Below are positions 1 to 7,817 of a stretch of DNA of 63,762 nucleotides, piece after piece. Source of the stretch: Nitrospira sp. Lineage in GTDB: Bacteria; Nitrospirota; Nitrospiria; Nitrospirales; Nitrospiraceae. Each line of letters begins with the position of its first letter. Position 1 is the first letter of the stretch. The notes beneath the pieces are model-generated. The model saw only the letters and a list, made by a program, of their open reading frames with translations, had not been told where the DNA came from and searched no databases. The translations under genes and the position numbers were made by a program. The stretch is from contig SWDN01000011.1 of assembly GCA_005116775.1 (NCBI GenBank), forward strand, positions 1 to 63,762, read 5' to 3'.

Positions 1-374
1 GCCCGAGGCCTAGAGGACAGGGGAATGGGATTAGGGAATTTACCAGGTGGCATCTGTGTAGGTGATGCAGTAGGATAATTATGGCGCCACAAGACACCGC
101 GATGGAACCACGGCCTAATCCACGTTGGCCACGTGGGACATGCTTCGCCTGGGAACTATTGCGGGGTTGTCGCAAAGGCTCGATGCTTGACGGCACCGGG
201 CCTTTGTTGTGTATTAAGGTCGAGGGAGCCCGGCGGGCCCCATGAATCGGGGGCAATGGCGTGCAGTTTCAGCCGGTGCCGCCGTGGGAGCGGTGAAAGA
301 GAGGCGGGTCAGCCGTGTGTGGCGGCCCTCCTCTGAATATTGACACAGCCCCCTCTGCATCGTAGCCTGTCCAC
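1..374. other. Gene-poor start of window
   Basis: No coding region can be supported here. A short open frame at 133-336 (+) has no ribosome binding site, an Arg/Cys/Gly-rich composition typical of a GC-rich shadow, and no recognisable motif. I see no hairpin or promoter worth naming. The preceding gene lies outside the window. Confidence 0.5.
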
Positions 375-947
375 ATGCATCCACGGGACTTGCTCTGGAA
401 GCGGTTCAGGCTTGTACTAGTCTTCTGCCTTGCCCTCGCCTCCTGCGCTGGAATGGATTCACGCGGAACGCTTCCAACCATCTCACGAGTCGATCTGGCT
501 CGCTATGCGGGGACGTGGTACGAGATTGCGCGATTGCCGATGTGGTTTCAACGGCACTGCGTTGACTCGAAGGCGATCTATTCCACTCGCCCCGGCGGGA
601 AGATCGGCGTGCATAACGAGTGCATCACCGATACCGGGGGGATTGACCAGGTGGACGGCATGGCGACGGTCGTCGATCAGGAGACGAATGCGCGGCTTCA
701 AGTGGTCTTTGAGAACTGGTTTGCCCGACTGTTCGGCTCATCTCGTATGGGAAACTATTGGATTCTCGATCTCGACCCGGACTATCGCACCTCGCTGGTA
801 GGAACACCGGATCGGCGCTATCTCTGGATTCTTTCCCGATCGCCTCACCTGGACGAGTCCACATACCAACACTTAGTCGAACGGGCTCACCAGTTGGGGT
901 TTCCTGTTTCAGACCTGATTCGAACCCAGCGGCATTCGACCTCCTGA
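375..947 (+). CDS. blc: Bacterial lipocalin (Blc family) lipoprotein
   Basis: A 190-residue outer-membrane lipocalin of the kind thought to bind lipids or lysophospholipids in the envelope. Residues 1-23 form a lipoprotein signal ending in the lipobox LASC, with Cys24 the lipidation site. The lipocalin signature YAGTWYEIARLP follows at about residue 50, and the C-terminal half carries the Blc hallmark GNYWILDLDPDY followed by LVGTPDRRYLWILSRSP. Length and motif order match the family. The upstream region has no strong Shine-Dalgarno sequence, so the exact start is less sure than the identity. It stands alone; the next gene on this strand begins about 260 bp downstream. Confidence 0.92.
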   Translation: MHPRDLLWKRFRLVLVFCLALASCAGMDSRGTLPTISRVDLARYAGTWYEIARLPMWFQRHCVDSKAIYSTRPGGKIGVHNECITDTGGIDQVDGMATVVDQETNARLQVVFENWFARLFGSSRMGNYWILDLDPDYRTSLVGTPDRRYLWILSRSPHLDESTYQHLVERAHQLGFPVSDLIRTQRHSTS

Positions 948-1160
948 ATCGTCGGCGAACACAACAACAGGCACCAGCCCACCCACGCAACCCGGCACCT
1001 ACTGGTTTCGGCGTGACCCCCATCTCGGAATACCATGGTTCAGGTTCGTGAAACCAATGGAGAGCTGACAGTCTGGTGGCCTGACAAAGACCAACCAGTT
1101 GCAACGCTCAGAGCCTCTTGGCGTGGTCCGATCTCGCCATTAACTGGACCTGGGAGCCGG

Positions 1161-1235
1161 TAGACAAGCACAGCACCCCCTGCTATAACATGCCTCCCTA
1201 CGAGGCTCCCATGCTCTTCGCGATTCGCTCCCGTC
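1161..1235 (+). promoter_or_regulatory. Leader cassette copy 1 (promoter, SD and start region)
   Basis: A TAGACA -35-like hexamer (1161-1166), a 17-nt spacer and TATAAC (1184-1189) are followed by an ACGAGG Shine-Dalgarno sequence and an ATG at 1211 encoding a start like MLFAIRSR. The same order and similar sequence recur at 2746-2825, 2848-2930 and 4571-4655. The cassette fixes 1211 as the start of the adhesin-E-like gene. Confidence 0.55.
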
Positions 1236-1645
1236 GTCGTTTCCTCACAATACTGGCCTACGTTTCGCTTTTCTTCACACTCCTGGTGCTGAATAGTGCG
1301 CCCGCGTATGCAGAGTGGGTGGCGGTTGGTGTCAGCGACTCAGGAACGACGACATACGCTGATCCAAACACCATTCGTCGCAAAGGGAATCTGGTGACGA
1401 TGTGGTATTTATACGATTTCAACACGACACAAACCGTACTAAAAAAGTCGTATTTGTCTTCTCGGTCGCAAGATGAATATGACTGCACGGAAGACCGCCA
1501 TCGAGCGCTTGCGTCAACGAGTTTCTCTGGCAATATGGGAAGCGGCAAGGTCCGTGCTAGCTACTCAATTAAAGGCAAGTGGGAACCAGTTCAACCAGGC
1601 ACGATGACTCAAGCCTTGTGGAACGTTGCGTGCGGCAAGCCGTGA
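1211..1645 (+). CDS. Surface-adhesin protein E-like secreted protein
   Basis: A 144-residue exported protein. The start at 1211 is chosen because it has an ACGAGG Shine-Dalgarno sequence and a promoter-like pair just upstream; an in-frame start at 1118 would precede that promoter. Residues 1-36 are a signal peptide ending near AYAEW. The mature part reads WVAVGVSDSGTTTYADPNTI then a region with MWYLYDF and a YDC motif, a pattern seen in the surface-adhesin E / NTHi protein-E-like fold. Two Cys residues (YDCTEDR and VACGKP) could form a disulfide. A function in adhesion is only a family label; small periplasmic proteins of this type are common and uncharacterised. Confidence 0.7.
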   Translation: MLFAIRSRRRFLTILAYVSLFFTLLVLNSAPAYAEWVAVGVSDSGTTTYADPNTIRRKGNLVTMWYLYDFNTTQTVLKKSYLSSRSQDEYDCTEDRHRALASTSFSGNMGSGKVRASYSIKGKWEPVQPGTMTQALWNVACGKP

Positions 1646-2026
1646 TCGCGCCACACGTCACGACGGCTCTCTTCTCAGTTGCCACGTCTTCTGTTTTCTC
1701 CTCGCCCCTTGCTGTGCCCACGGCTAGAGATTGAGGGGCAGGCATGACTATTGACTTACTCGTTTCGCCCAACAAGACAGACCAAATAGACCGGACAAAC
1801 GAGACAGACCAACTTCGGCTCTCCATTCTCACCAGACTCGATCAAGAATCCCTACAGCCCCAGCAGTCCCACGAATCCCTACGGCTGCGGATTGAAAGAC
1901 GCTGCCCCCTTCGCTCAATCGCTCCATGTGATCTCATGACTGCTTGACAGCTCCCCACGGCCAGCCTAGCCTGCGCCTATACCAGCTTCTATGTGATACG
2001 TCGTGAAGGGAAAGGAAATTTTGGTC
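1646..2026. other. Intergenic region with a degenerate nonamer repeat
   Basis: There is no credible gene in this 380-bp gap. The 67-codon frame at 1744-1947 is produced largely by the AAACAGACC-type nonamer repeat inside it and lacks a ribosome binding site. Confidence 0.5.
1771..1815. repeat. Half nonamer-array element
   Basis: Five consecutive 9-nt units of the type GACCAAATA, GACCGGACA and AACGAGACA. They match the right arm of the complete elements at 10391, 18903, 19896, 21752 and 59287. The left arm is absent or too degraded to recognise. Confidence 0.6.
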
Positions 2027-2293
2027 ATGGCACGAATCGAGCCCCAGAAACCACACCAGACGTTTCATCGGAGTCGTGAGTTTCAGAGAGAAGTATTGGC
2101 CTATCTCAAAGAACATGGTCCACAACCGTATGATGTGCTCTCCGTTCATTTCGACCCCAACCGTACTGCGGACATACAAGCCGTCTTACAGGAGTTGATC
2201 CGATGGAAATTCATTGAGAGGGGTACGGATTCGTCCATGACGGTTTCGATTACCGCTTCCGGCATCGCCCGACTTGGGCTCAGAGACATCTAA
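2027..2293 (+). CDS. Small hypothetical protein, winged-helix-like
   Basis: An 88-residue soluble protein starting MARIEPQKPHQTFHRSREF. The central part (REVLAYLKEHGPQPYDVLS then VLQELIRWKFIERG) and the final ITASGIARL read like a compact winged-helix or MarR-like DNA-binding fold, with two helices and a wing ending in a TxxG turn. There is no clear family match from memory. ATG 2027 is preferred; an in-frame GTG at 2003 is possible, since AAGGGAAAGGA lies between the two. It stands alone between two gaps. A role as a small regulator is inference from the predicted fold only. Confidence 0.6.
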   Translation: MARIEPQKPHQTFHRSREFQREVLAYLKEHGPQPYDVLSVHFDPNRTADIQAVLQELIRWKFIERGTDSSMTVSITASGIARLGLRDI

Positions 2294-2407
2294 CGCGCGG
2301 CGCCAGAGATACAAGGGTACGGGTATGTCCATAGGGGACGCATCCCGCTGAGTGTATTGCGGGCTGGGTTGGAGAAGTTGCAATACGATACTGTGGTACA
2401 GGCGCGT

Positions 2408-2614
2408 CTATACTTTACTCACGGCAAGCGGGATGTCGCTGCGGTCAACGACTATGCCGGCCACGATGGTCAGCGCTAAGAAGAGTAACAGCATACATAC
2501 GGCAAACCTGAATGCATTCAGAGGGAATGTGTGAAATGCGCCAGCCAGATACAGGTAGAGTGTCACCGACGCCAGCAGAAAGAAGAAGAAGATGATGGGG
2601 ACGAGGATCATCAT
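2408..2614 (-). CDS. Small two-helix membrane protein
   Basis: A 68-residue hydrophobic protein with two predicted transmembrane segments, roughly residues 3-24 (ILVPIIFFFFLLASVTLYLYL) and 33-55 (NAFRFAVCMLLLFLALTIVAGI), joined by a short HTFPLNAF turn and ending in a polar VVDRSDIPLAVSKV tail. Only a weak GAGAA ribosome binding site precedes ATG 2614. No family is recognised. The sustained hydrophobic pattern over the whole frame is the main argument that it is real. Confidence 0.5.
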   Translation of the reverse strand: MMILVPIIFFFFLLASVTLYLYLAGAFHTFPLNAFRFAVCMLLLFLALTIVAGIVVDRSDIPLAVSKV

Positions 2615-2745
2615 GGGTTCTCACGAGACAGCATCACTCTGCCCCGATACGGATTGGATGTCAATCAGCAGAAGAGGCTATTTGGACCTACCCCATACTG
2701 AGCAATTCGCCTCAAAGGAGGAGGGACTAATTAACTAGGTGTGCA

Positions 2746-2825
2746 TTGCACCTTCCTTCGTATCCCTCCTACAATACGCCACACCGCGAGGTCCGCATGT
2801 CCTTCCTCGTTCGTCCCTTCCATCG
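2746..2825 (+). repeat. Leader cassette copy 2
   Basis: TTGCAC (2746-2751), an 18-nt spacer, TACAAT (2770-2775), a GCGAGG Shine-Dalgarno sequence and ATG at 2797 coding MSFLVRPFHRFP, the same start as the Sel1 gene at 4631. No family-like protein continues from this ATG; the frame just runs on into the next gene. It looks like a promoter-and-start fragment left after loss of the gene body. Confidence 0.55.
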
Positions 2826-2847
2826 CTTCCCGGTGCACTGCCCCGCC

Positions 2848-2930
2848 TTGCAGTTTGATTTTCACCCTCCTACACTGAGCTACCATACGAGGTCTCTATG
2901 CCCTTCTCGATTCGCGCCTATTGTCGCAGT
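2848..2930 (+). repeat. Leader cassette copy 3
   Basis: TTGCAG (2848-2853), a 17-nt spacer, TACACT (2871-2876), ATACGAGG and ATG at 2898 coding MPFSIRAYCRS. Similarity to copy 4 extends upstream of the -35 (the shared GCCTTGCAG context followed by TTTGATT or ATTGATC). Copies 2 and 3 lie about 100 bp apart in tandem and either could drive the 96-aa gene at 2989. Confidence 0.55.
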
Positions 2931-2988
2931 CCTTCACAAGACGTCGTCATGGTTCTCTTCGAGAGCAGAGAGAAAGGAGGGGTCGAAA

Positions 2989-3279
2989 ATGGAACTCGTC
3001 TACATCGGCATCGTCATCATCTTGATCTGGCTTGGCCGAACCCTACACAACATCAGGGGCCGTGACCAGGAGGAGGCAGACAAGAAGGTTGCGTTCGCCA
3101 AGTGGGCGAAAGAACAGCAAAACCCTCACATCGTATCCGCCGCACAGAACTTCATGCGTGAAGGGCGCTTTAAGACCTGGGAAGAGGCGGTGATCTATGC
3201 CGAGCAAACCGTCAACACCACGTCGACGGAGCCCCGCTCAGATAGCCGCGCCAACGACACGAAGGGGACCGCTTCATAA
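2989..3279 (+). CDS. Small single-pass membrane protein
   Basis: A 96-residue protein with one N-terminal transmembrane helix (MELVYIGIVIILIWLGRTL) and a charged cytoplasmic-type domain containing KVAFAKWAKEQQNPHI and MREGRFKTWEEAVIYAEQT, followed by a low-complexity Thr/Ser tail. The start is chosen for the strong AAAGGAGG Shine-Dalgarno sequence at 2973-2980. The same frame is open back to 2746, but that part is leader-cassette sequence, not protein. Function unknown. Confidence 0.65.
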   Translation: MELVYIGIVIILIWLGRTLHNIRGRDQEEADKKVAFAKWAKEQQNPHIVSAAQNFMREGRFKTWEEAVIYAEQTVNTTSTEPRSDSRANDTKGTAS

Positions 3280-3545
3280 CACTCGTTCGCGTCTTTCTTG
3301 AAACCGTGTTTCTGCGCTCATCACGACACCAGAAGGCCTCGCGTCAAGATATTGGGGCGGCCTTCCCTGTCTCGTACCTTTCCGACCAGCCTGTCGATGC
3401 TTCCATCCAGTCGCTCCGCGAGTGGAGCAGGTAACTGCTTGATTTATAGGTATGGCGTCGTTCGCCATCGGGGTGTTGTTTTTGCTCTCTCCCTACCAGA
3501 CAAAATTTGTCTCCGGTACCCGCGTGACGAATGGGAGGACAACGC

Positions 3546-4463
3546 ATGGAACAACCGAAATCAGCGCATGCCCACTATGAACGAGGCCGCATGCTCAAGC
3601 TCAACAAGATGTTCGATCAAGCGCGCAACGAGTTCCAACAGGCAGCCGGCAGCCCGGAATATGCCGGGAACGCCCACCTGCAGATCGGTCTGTGCTTACT
3701 GGCAACAGGGCACTACGACAACGCCGTCGAAGCGTTTCGCCAATCACTGAGGATGGGCACGTTCTCTTCCACAGATAAAGCGCACATCCTGTATATCCTG
3801 GGACAGACGTTGGAGTCACTCGGCCGATATCCCGAAGCGCTGGAAACCTATGGCTGGGCCAGAAAAGAGGTTCCTGGATTCAAGGACGTGGCGCAGCGAA
3901 TTAAGCATCTGCTCGCTGGAGGGCGAGGTCTGCTCCCCCGGCGTCGACAAGCCTCCCAGTCCGTGGTCGGCAACATGCGCAAACTTGGAGAACAACTAAC
4001 GCCTCAGGTACTGGGTCTGCTGGGACAAGCCTGGACATCCTTCGGCCAGTATGCGGATAGACTGGGGCGCTCAGAAGTAGAGCAAACGCTCACACCGGTA
4101 CGATCCAGTCCACCCGTATCCAGGGATCGGAAGGGAAATACCCGTCGGCACGTTCGCGTCGCCATCCGACTGCATAGCCACTTTTCATCGAAGGGGCAGA
4201 AGGTGGCCGGCAAAGGGGAACTGCGCGACCTTTCTCCTGGAGGTTGTCGCGTCACCAGTCTCGTGGCCTTTCCCGTGGGAGCAGAGCTGGAGTGTTGTAT
4301 CTTCTCGCAGGATGCAGGCAACCCGTTCACCATCGAAGGCGCAACGGTACGCTGGATTCGTCCTCAGGAATTCGGCCTGGCTTTTACCAAGGTGCGTCCG
4401 GGCGTGCAGCGCCAGATCACACAACTCTGCCGAACACGGGCGCCGCTAGGAGTCGATGTGTAG
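3546..4463 (+). CDS. TPR protein with C-terminal PilZ domain
   Basis: A 305-residue cytoplasmic protein. Residues about 8-120 contain tetratricopeptide repeats (NAHLQIGLCLLATGHYDNAVEAFRQSL and HILYILGQTLESLGRYPEALETY). After a basic linker (130-180), residues about 198-300 form a PilZ domain with the c-di-GMP signature: RRHVR at 200-204, then DLSPGGC starting at Asp228 (RxxxR and D/NxSxxG). Binding of c-di-GMP is therefore likely, and the TPR part would pass this on to a partner. A GGGAGGA ribosome binding site sits just before ATG 3546. It stands alone, so the process it controls cannot be read from neighbours; the polysaccharide locus 20 kb away is one candidate. Confidence 0.85.
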   Translation: MEQPKSAHAHYERGRMLKLNKMFDQARNEFQQAAGSPEYAGNAHLQIGLCLLATGHYDNAVEAFRQSLRMGTFSSTDKAHILYILGQTLESLGRYPEALETYGWARKEVPGFKDVAQRIKHLLAGGRGLLPRRRQASQSVVGNMRKLGEQLTPQVLGLLGQAWTSFGQYADRLGRSEVEQTLTPVRSSPPVSRDRKGNTRRHVRVAIRLHSHFSSKGQKVAGKGELRDLSPGGCRVTSLVAFPVGAELECCIFSQDAGNPFTIEGATVRWIRPQEFGLAFTKVRPGVQRQITQLCRTRAPLGVDV

Positions 4464-4570
4464 ATCTCGCGCTCGGACTGGAGATGATCTCTGGTTGCTG
4501 CGGTAAAGGAAACCACTGACGGGCAACCTGGTCGATCCCCATATTCCTATGTCCATCCTCACCGCCCGCC

Positions 4571-4655
4571 TTGCAGATTGATCGTTCGCTCTTCTACAAT
4601 GTGCCTCCTGACGAGGCTACTATTTCCTGTATGTCCTTCAAGATTCGTCCCCTTC
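4571..4655 (+). promoter_or_regulatory. Leader cassette copy 4
   Basis: TTGCAG (4571-4576), an 18-nt spacer and TACAAT (4595-4600), then GACGAGG and ATG at 4631. Compared with the other copies there are about 9 extra bases between the ribosome binding site and the ATG, so translation of the downstream pseudogene may be poor. Confidence 0.5.
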
Positions 4656-5001
4656 CATCGAAAGCACTTCGATTCAGCGTCGGCCTTGCGCTGTCGATTG
4701 GTTGTCTCACGATGCCGGCATGGGCCGACTTTCAGGCCGGCATGGATGCCAATGACCGTGAAGACTACGCCACAGCCTTGCGTGAGTGGCTCCCCCTCGG
4801 CGAGCAAGGGAATGCCATCGCACAATACAACCTGGGCCTGCTGTATCGTAAAGGCCGAGGAGCCTGGCGATCACGAGCGGAGATAAGCCGGCGACCCTTC
4901 TTCGTAATTTGATCACCGACAAGATGACCCCTGCCCAGATCGCCAAGGCGCAGAAGCTGGCGCAGGAGTGGAAACCAAAGACGCAGTCAGCACCTCGCTG
5001 A
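4631..5001 (+). pseudogene. Sel1-repeat protein gene, internal deletion
   Basis: The 5' end encodes MSFKIRPLPSKALRFSVG, a signal peptide ending MPAWADFQAG and the start of a Sel1 repeat (DANDREDYATALREWLPLGEQGNAIAQYNLGLLYRKGRG, about residues 39-77). The sequence then breaks. A different frame from about 4867 to the TGA at 4999-5001 encodes SGDKPATLLRNLITDK and then MTPAQIAKAQKLAQEWKPK, the usual C-terminal tail of exported Sel1 proteins. Both ends survive in different frames while most repeats are missing, so a deletion removed the middle. As translated from 4631 the product stops early, at 4912. The intact family member would be an exported repeat protein of several hundred residues. Confidence 0.75.
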
Positions 5002-5152
5002 GCCACCCAGCGCCGACACAGCCCTCCTGATCGATTCAGCTATTTTCTCGCGCCAAATTTTACCAGTAGAGCTCCTTACTCTGCGGTTTCCGTTTGAGGA
5101 ACATCGTGTGATGACTCTGACTTCACACCGGTCGATAAACCGGCAGCCGTAC

Positions 5153-5836
5153 CTATCGCCGTAAGAACGCGATCCACCGCCACAGATTCAGCAAACTCGC
5201 GAGTGATGCCGCCACATAGGTGAGCGCAGCGGCGGTGAGAATACGTCGTGCGCCCTGTTCGTCTTGAGGCGACAGGTAGTTTCTTTGCTGGAGTATCGGC
5301 AACGCTCGTCTGAAGCTGGCATCCCACTCGACTGGAAGCGTGATCAGGTGCATCAGCGTGGAGATCCCCATTGTCGCCATCCCGGCGGCCAGGACGACGA
5401 CACCAGCCACTGGGGACTGGGTTAATGCCGTCGCGATGGGAATGCCCATCATCACGATCCCTCCGAGCTTTTCCGCCCCCTGCGCGACCCGCACCAGCCT
5501 GGTGCGTTCCGTGAACGGCTGATAGCCCGCCCGGTCTTGAATGGCATGCCCAACTTCATGGGCGGCAACGGTGATCGCGGTGAGAGATTTTCCATCGAAT
5601 TTATCGGGCGTCAGGCGGACTGCTTTAGCCTCAGGGTCATAATGGTCGCCCTGTTGGGTCATCTCCACCTTGATGTGCTGCAGGTCGAGCTGATCCAGCA
5701 GGTGTCGCGCCAATTCCGCTCCAGTTCCCGGATAGTCTGGACGAGGCGTACTATGCTGGGCAAACACCCGCCTGGTCCAAAGTTGTGGACCGAAAATGAC
5801 GATGGCAACGATGATCAACAGCAGGACTACCCGCAC
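5153..5836 (-). CDS. YugP-type zinc metallopeptidase, membrane-bound
   Basis: A 227-residue integral membrane peptidase of the neutral zinc metallopeptidase family (Zn_peptidase_2, YugP). The N-terminal helix (residues 1-19) is followed by the AxHEVGHAIQD zinc motif at 93-97 (His93, Glu94, His97), then two hydrophobic segments in the region ~120-165 and a final helix in LTYVAASLASLLNLWRWIAF. The family pattern also includes the TxxxVAAHEVGH lead-in seen here. Length is normal (about 220-230). The biological substrate is unknown for the family. It stands alone, convergent with the Sel1 remnant. Confidence 0.88.
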   Translation of the reverse strand: MRVVLLLIIVAIVIFGPQLWTRRVFAQHSTPRPDYPGTGAELARHLLDQLDLQHIKVEMTQQGDHYDPEAKAVRLTPDKFDGKSLTAITVAAHEVGHAIQDRAGYQPFTERTRLVRVAQGAEKLGGIVMMGIPIATALTQSPVAGVVVLAAGMATMGISTLMHLITLPVEWDASFRRALPILQQRNYLSPQDEQGARRILTAAALTYVAASLASLLNLWRWIAFLRR

Positions 5837-6171
5837 CAGTACTCGCCCCCTACGGTCTCACGAGTCTTTCGACCAAGGACATCGACAGACACCTCTGTGG
5901 ATTCGATTCTCGCTTCACTCACGATAGCACAGTGGATGGACGGAAGAGACGGGTGGCGCAATCGCTTCTCTCGATCCCAATGAGCGAAGACCCTTGCGAC
6001 CAACAGGTGAGTCCCAGAAGTGGATCAATGCTCACGCCTGCGACAGTTGAGCCGTACGCATGAGAAACCTCCTGTGAGTTTTCAGCAACACATCATCACC
6101 ACTCTAATACTTTCAAATACTTGCAATGCCGCTAGTATCGTTCCACCGTATTTCTGTCAATCGCATGATTA

Positions 6172-6187
6172 TTAATACGGTTGTAAC
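6172..6187 (+). promoter_or_regulatory. PHO-box-like direct repeat before PhoB-like gene
   Basis: TTAATACGGTTGTAAC: the half-sites TTAAT and GTAAC start 11 bp apart (6172 and 6183). It differs from the pstS box (TTAACACGGATGTAAC at 19822-19837) at only two of 16 positions. A TTTATC -10 candidate lies about 10 nt downstream, as in PHO-box promoters where the second half-site replaces the -35. It suggests autoregulation of the regulator at 6270. Confidence 0.6.
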
Positions 6188-6269
6188 ATTGGAGGTTTAT
6201 CCTGACTTCACCCTATGCAGCCTCCACGGGATTGTCACCGAAGACTAGCGCCGAGCAGGCGGTAATACT

Positions 6270-6980
6270 ATGGCCACCCACACACCCAAGAAGATCCTGA
6301 TTGTCGAGGACGAAGCAGACATTGCGCAGTTGGTGAAACTATATCTTGAAAAAGATGGGTTTCGAACGACGGTCGCCACGACAGGCGCCGAAGGCCTCAA
6401 GCAGATTAAGTCCGATCGCCCCGATATGGTCATTCTGGATCTCATGCTCCCTGAGATGGATGGATTGGAGATCTGCAAGAAGATCCGTACAACGCCGGAC
6501 ACCGCCTTGCTCCCCGTCCTGATGTTGACGGCCAAGGCCGAGGAGTCCGACACCATCATCGGTCTCGAGCTGGGGGCCGATGACTACGTCACCAAACCGT
6601 TCAGCCCCAAAGTGCTGGTCACACGGGTGAAAGCATTGTTCCGTCGATTGGAGCGAACCGAAGACCCGAAACAAACATCCTATGCGTACGGTTCATTGCG
6701 AGTGGATCTCTCGCGACATGAAGCCTTGCTCGACGGCAAAGAAGTGTCCTTGACCGCAAAGGAATTTGGATTGCTCGAACAACTCCTGCACCATCCCGGC
6801 AGAGTGTTGACCCGCGATGTCCTCTTGAATACCGTGTGGGGCTACGATTACTACGGAACCACGAGAACCGTGGACGTGCATATCCGTAGGCTCAAACTGA
6901 AAATCCCGCTTCTCGACGAAGCCATCATCTCGGTCAAATCCCTCGGATACAAGCTGTCAGATCACATCCCTGTCAAATAG
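6270..6980 (+). CDS. PhoB/OmpR-family response regulator
   Basis: A 236-residue two-component regulator. The receiver domain (residues 6-120) has all key residues: acidic pocket Glu13-Asp14-Glu15, phospho-acceptor Asp57 (MVILDLMLPEMDG), Thr87 and Lys109 (DDYVTKPF). Residues 135-230 form the winged-helix effector with the typical LTAKEFGLLEQLL and VWGYDYYGTTRTVDVHIRRLKLKI motifs, closest by eye to PhoB. No histidine kinase is adjacent, so its partner is elsewhere. A PHO-box-like repeat about 85 bp upstream and the phosphate genes at 16.9-23.3 kb make it the best candidate for the phosphate regulator here. The symbol is left empty because PhoB-like orphans are common. Confidence 0.9.
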   Translation: MATHTPKKILIVEDEADIAQLVKLYLEKDGFRTTVATTGAEGLKQIKSDRPDMVILDLMLPEMDGLEICKKIRTTPDTALLPVLMLTAKAEESDTIIGLELGADDYVTKPFSPKVLVTRVKALFRRLERTEDPKQTSYAYGSLRVDLSRHEALLDGKEVSLTAKEFGLLEQLLHHPGRVLTRDVLLNTVWGYDYYGTTRTVDVHIRRLKLKIPLLDEAIISVKSLGYKLSDHIPVK

Positions 6981-6981
6981 C

Positions 6982-7299
6982 TTGCACCGGCAATCTGTAC
7001 AGATCACCAGGGAATGGACATGGCCTCTCATCTTTTCGTGTGGCCTCCTGCTTCTCGTTGCGTCTTGCAGCCATCCTCGAGTGGATGAATTCGAAGCCGG
7101 TATCGGCCAACTCACACAGGACGATTTGATCCGGCAATTCGGCTACCCTCAGCGGCTCAAGAAACTTCCGACTGGGAGCGAGGTGTGGGATTACGAATTC
7201 CTGGCGGGGAACTCTCGCTGTGTGGGGTACCGCGTCTACTTCGACGAAAACCGGCGCTCCCAACGCTGGGAGCCACAAGGTTGCAGATCCGACCGATAG
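6982..7299 (+). CDS. Small BamE/SmpA-like lipoprotein, TTG start
   Basis: A 105-residue lipoprotein with lipobox LVASC and a mature part containing IGQLTQDDLIRQFGYPQRLKKL and EVWDYEF, the SmpA/OmlA (BamE-like) pattern of a G/D-x-P turn followed by a Trp-rich strand. No in-frame ATG precedes the signal peptide, so the likely start is the TTG at 6982, one base after the stop of the upstream response regulator, implying co-transcription and translational coupling. It could help outer-membrane assembly, but small BamE-fold lipoproteins have varied roles. Related lipoproteins occur at 12861 and 16509. Confidence 0.7.
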   Translation: MHRQSVQITREWTWPLIFSCGLLLLVASCSHPRVDEFEAGIGQLTQDDLIRQFGYPQRLKKLPTGSEVWDYEFLAGNSRCVGYRVYFDENRRSQRWEPQGCRSDR

Positions 7300-7410
7300 C
7301 ATAGTCCGCGACGAGTCATTCACGCTGAGAAAGCGCTCGGCCAACAAAGCCCGTCCTCGATACCGTGTGACAATCTCGATCGGGCGGAAGGCGAACGAGA
7401 AATTTGACGA

Positions 7411-7447
7411 TTGACAAATCATAATATGTCCATTAGTCTGGACATAT
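7411..7447 (+). promoter_or_regulatory. ars promoter with ArsR operator overlapping the start codon
   Basis: A perfect 9-bp inverted repeat, ATATGTCCA (7424-7432) and TGGACATAT (7439-7447), is separated by 6 nt. It overlaps a promoter formed by TTGACA (7411-7416) and TAGTCT (7434-7439) with a 17-nt spacer, and runs into the arsR ATG at 7446. The predicted transcription start falls at or next to that ATG and there is no Shine-Dalgarno sequence, so arsR mRNA is probably leaderless and ArsR self-represses here. Confidence 0.7.
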
Positions 7448-7817
7448 GGATATTCAGAAGGCCCTCGCCGCTTTCAGTACGCTTTCGCAGGACACTCGCC
7501 TCCGGGTGTTTCGCTTATTGGTCGAATATGGCACGTCCGGAGCGCCGGCCGGCACGCTGAGCACGTCCTTAAACATCCCACATAATACGCTGTCGTTTCA
7601 CCTGTCGCACATGAGCCATGCAGGTCTCGTCGTGTCTCGACGTGAAGGCAGATCCGTGATCTACCGCGCCGATTTCGAGTTTTTTTCGAGGCTCATCCGT
7701 TACATGGCCGAAGACTGCTGCCGCGCCGAGTTTTCCACTATCCGAAATGACACAAAACGGAAATGTTCGATTATTGAGCTCTCACACTGTTGTGAACTGA
7801 AGGAGAACGTACCATGA
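7446..7817 (+). CDS. arsR: ArsR-family metalloid-sensing repressor
   Basis: A 123-residue winged-helix repressor. Residues 5-80 carry the ArsR pattern ALAAFSTLSQDTRLRVFRLL, then NIPHNTLSFHLSHMSHAGLV as the recognition helix and REGRSVIYRADF as the wing. Cysteine pairs occur after the DNA-binding domain (EDCCRAEF, then KRKCSI and SHCCEL), rather than the classic ELCVCDL in the recognition helix, so the As(III) site is likely built from C-terminal cysteines as in several non-canonical ArsR types. It starts at an ATG inside its own operator and its stop overlaps the arsI start (ATGA). It is the first gene of arsR-arsI-arsC. Confidence 0.9.
   Translation: MDIQKALAAFSTLSQDTRLRVFRLLVEYGTSGAPAGTLSTSLNIPHNTLSFHLSHMSHAGLVVSRREGRSVIYRADFEFFSRLIRYMAEDCCRAEFSTIRNDTKRKCSIIELSHCCELKENVP

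Noticed and set aside
1118-1210. N-terminal extension of the adhesin-E-like protein
   Set aside because: It would place the start upstream of a promoter-like pair; the ATG at 1211 has a ribosome site and matches the start of other cassette copies.
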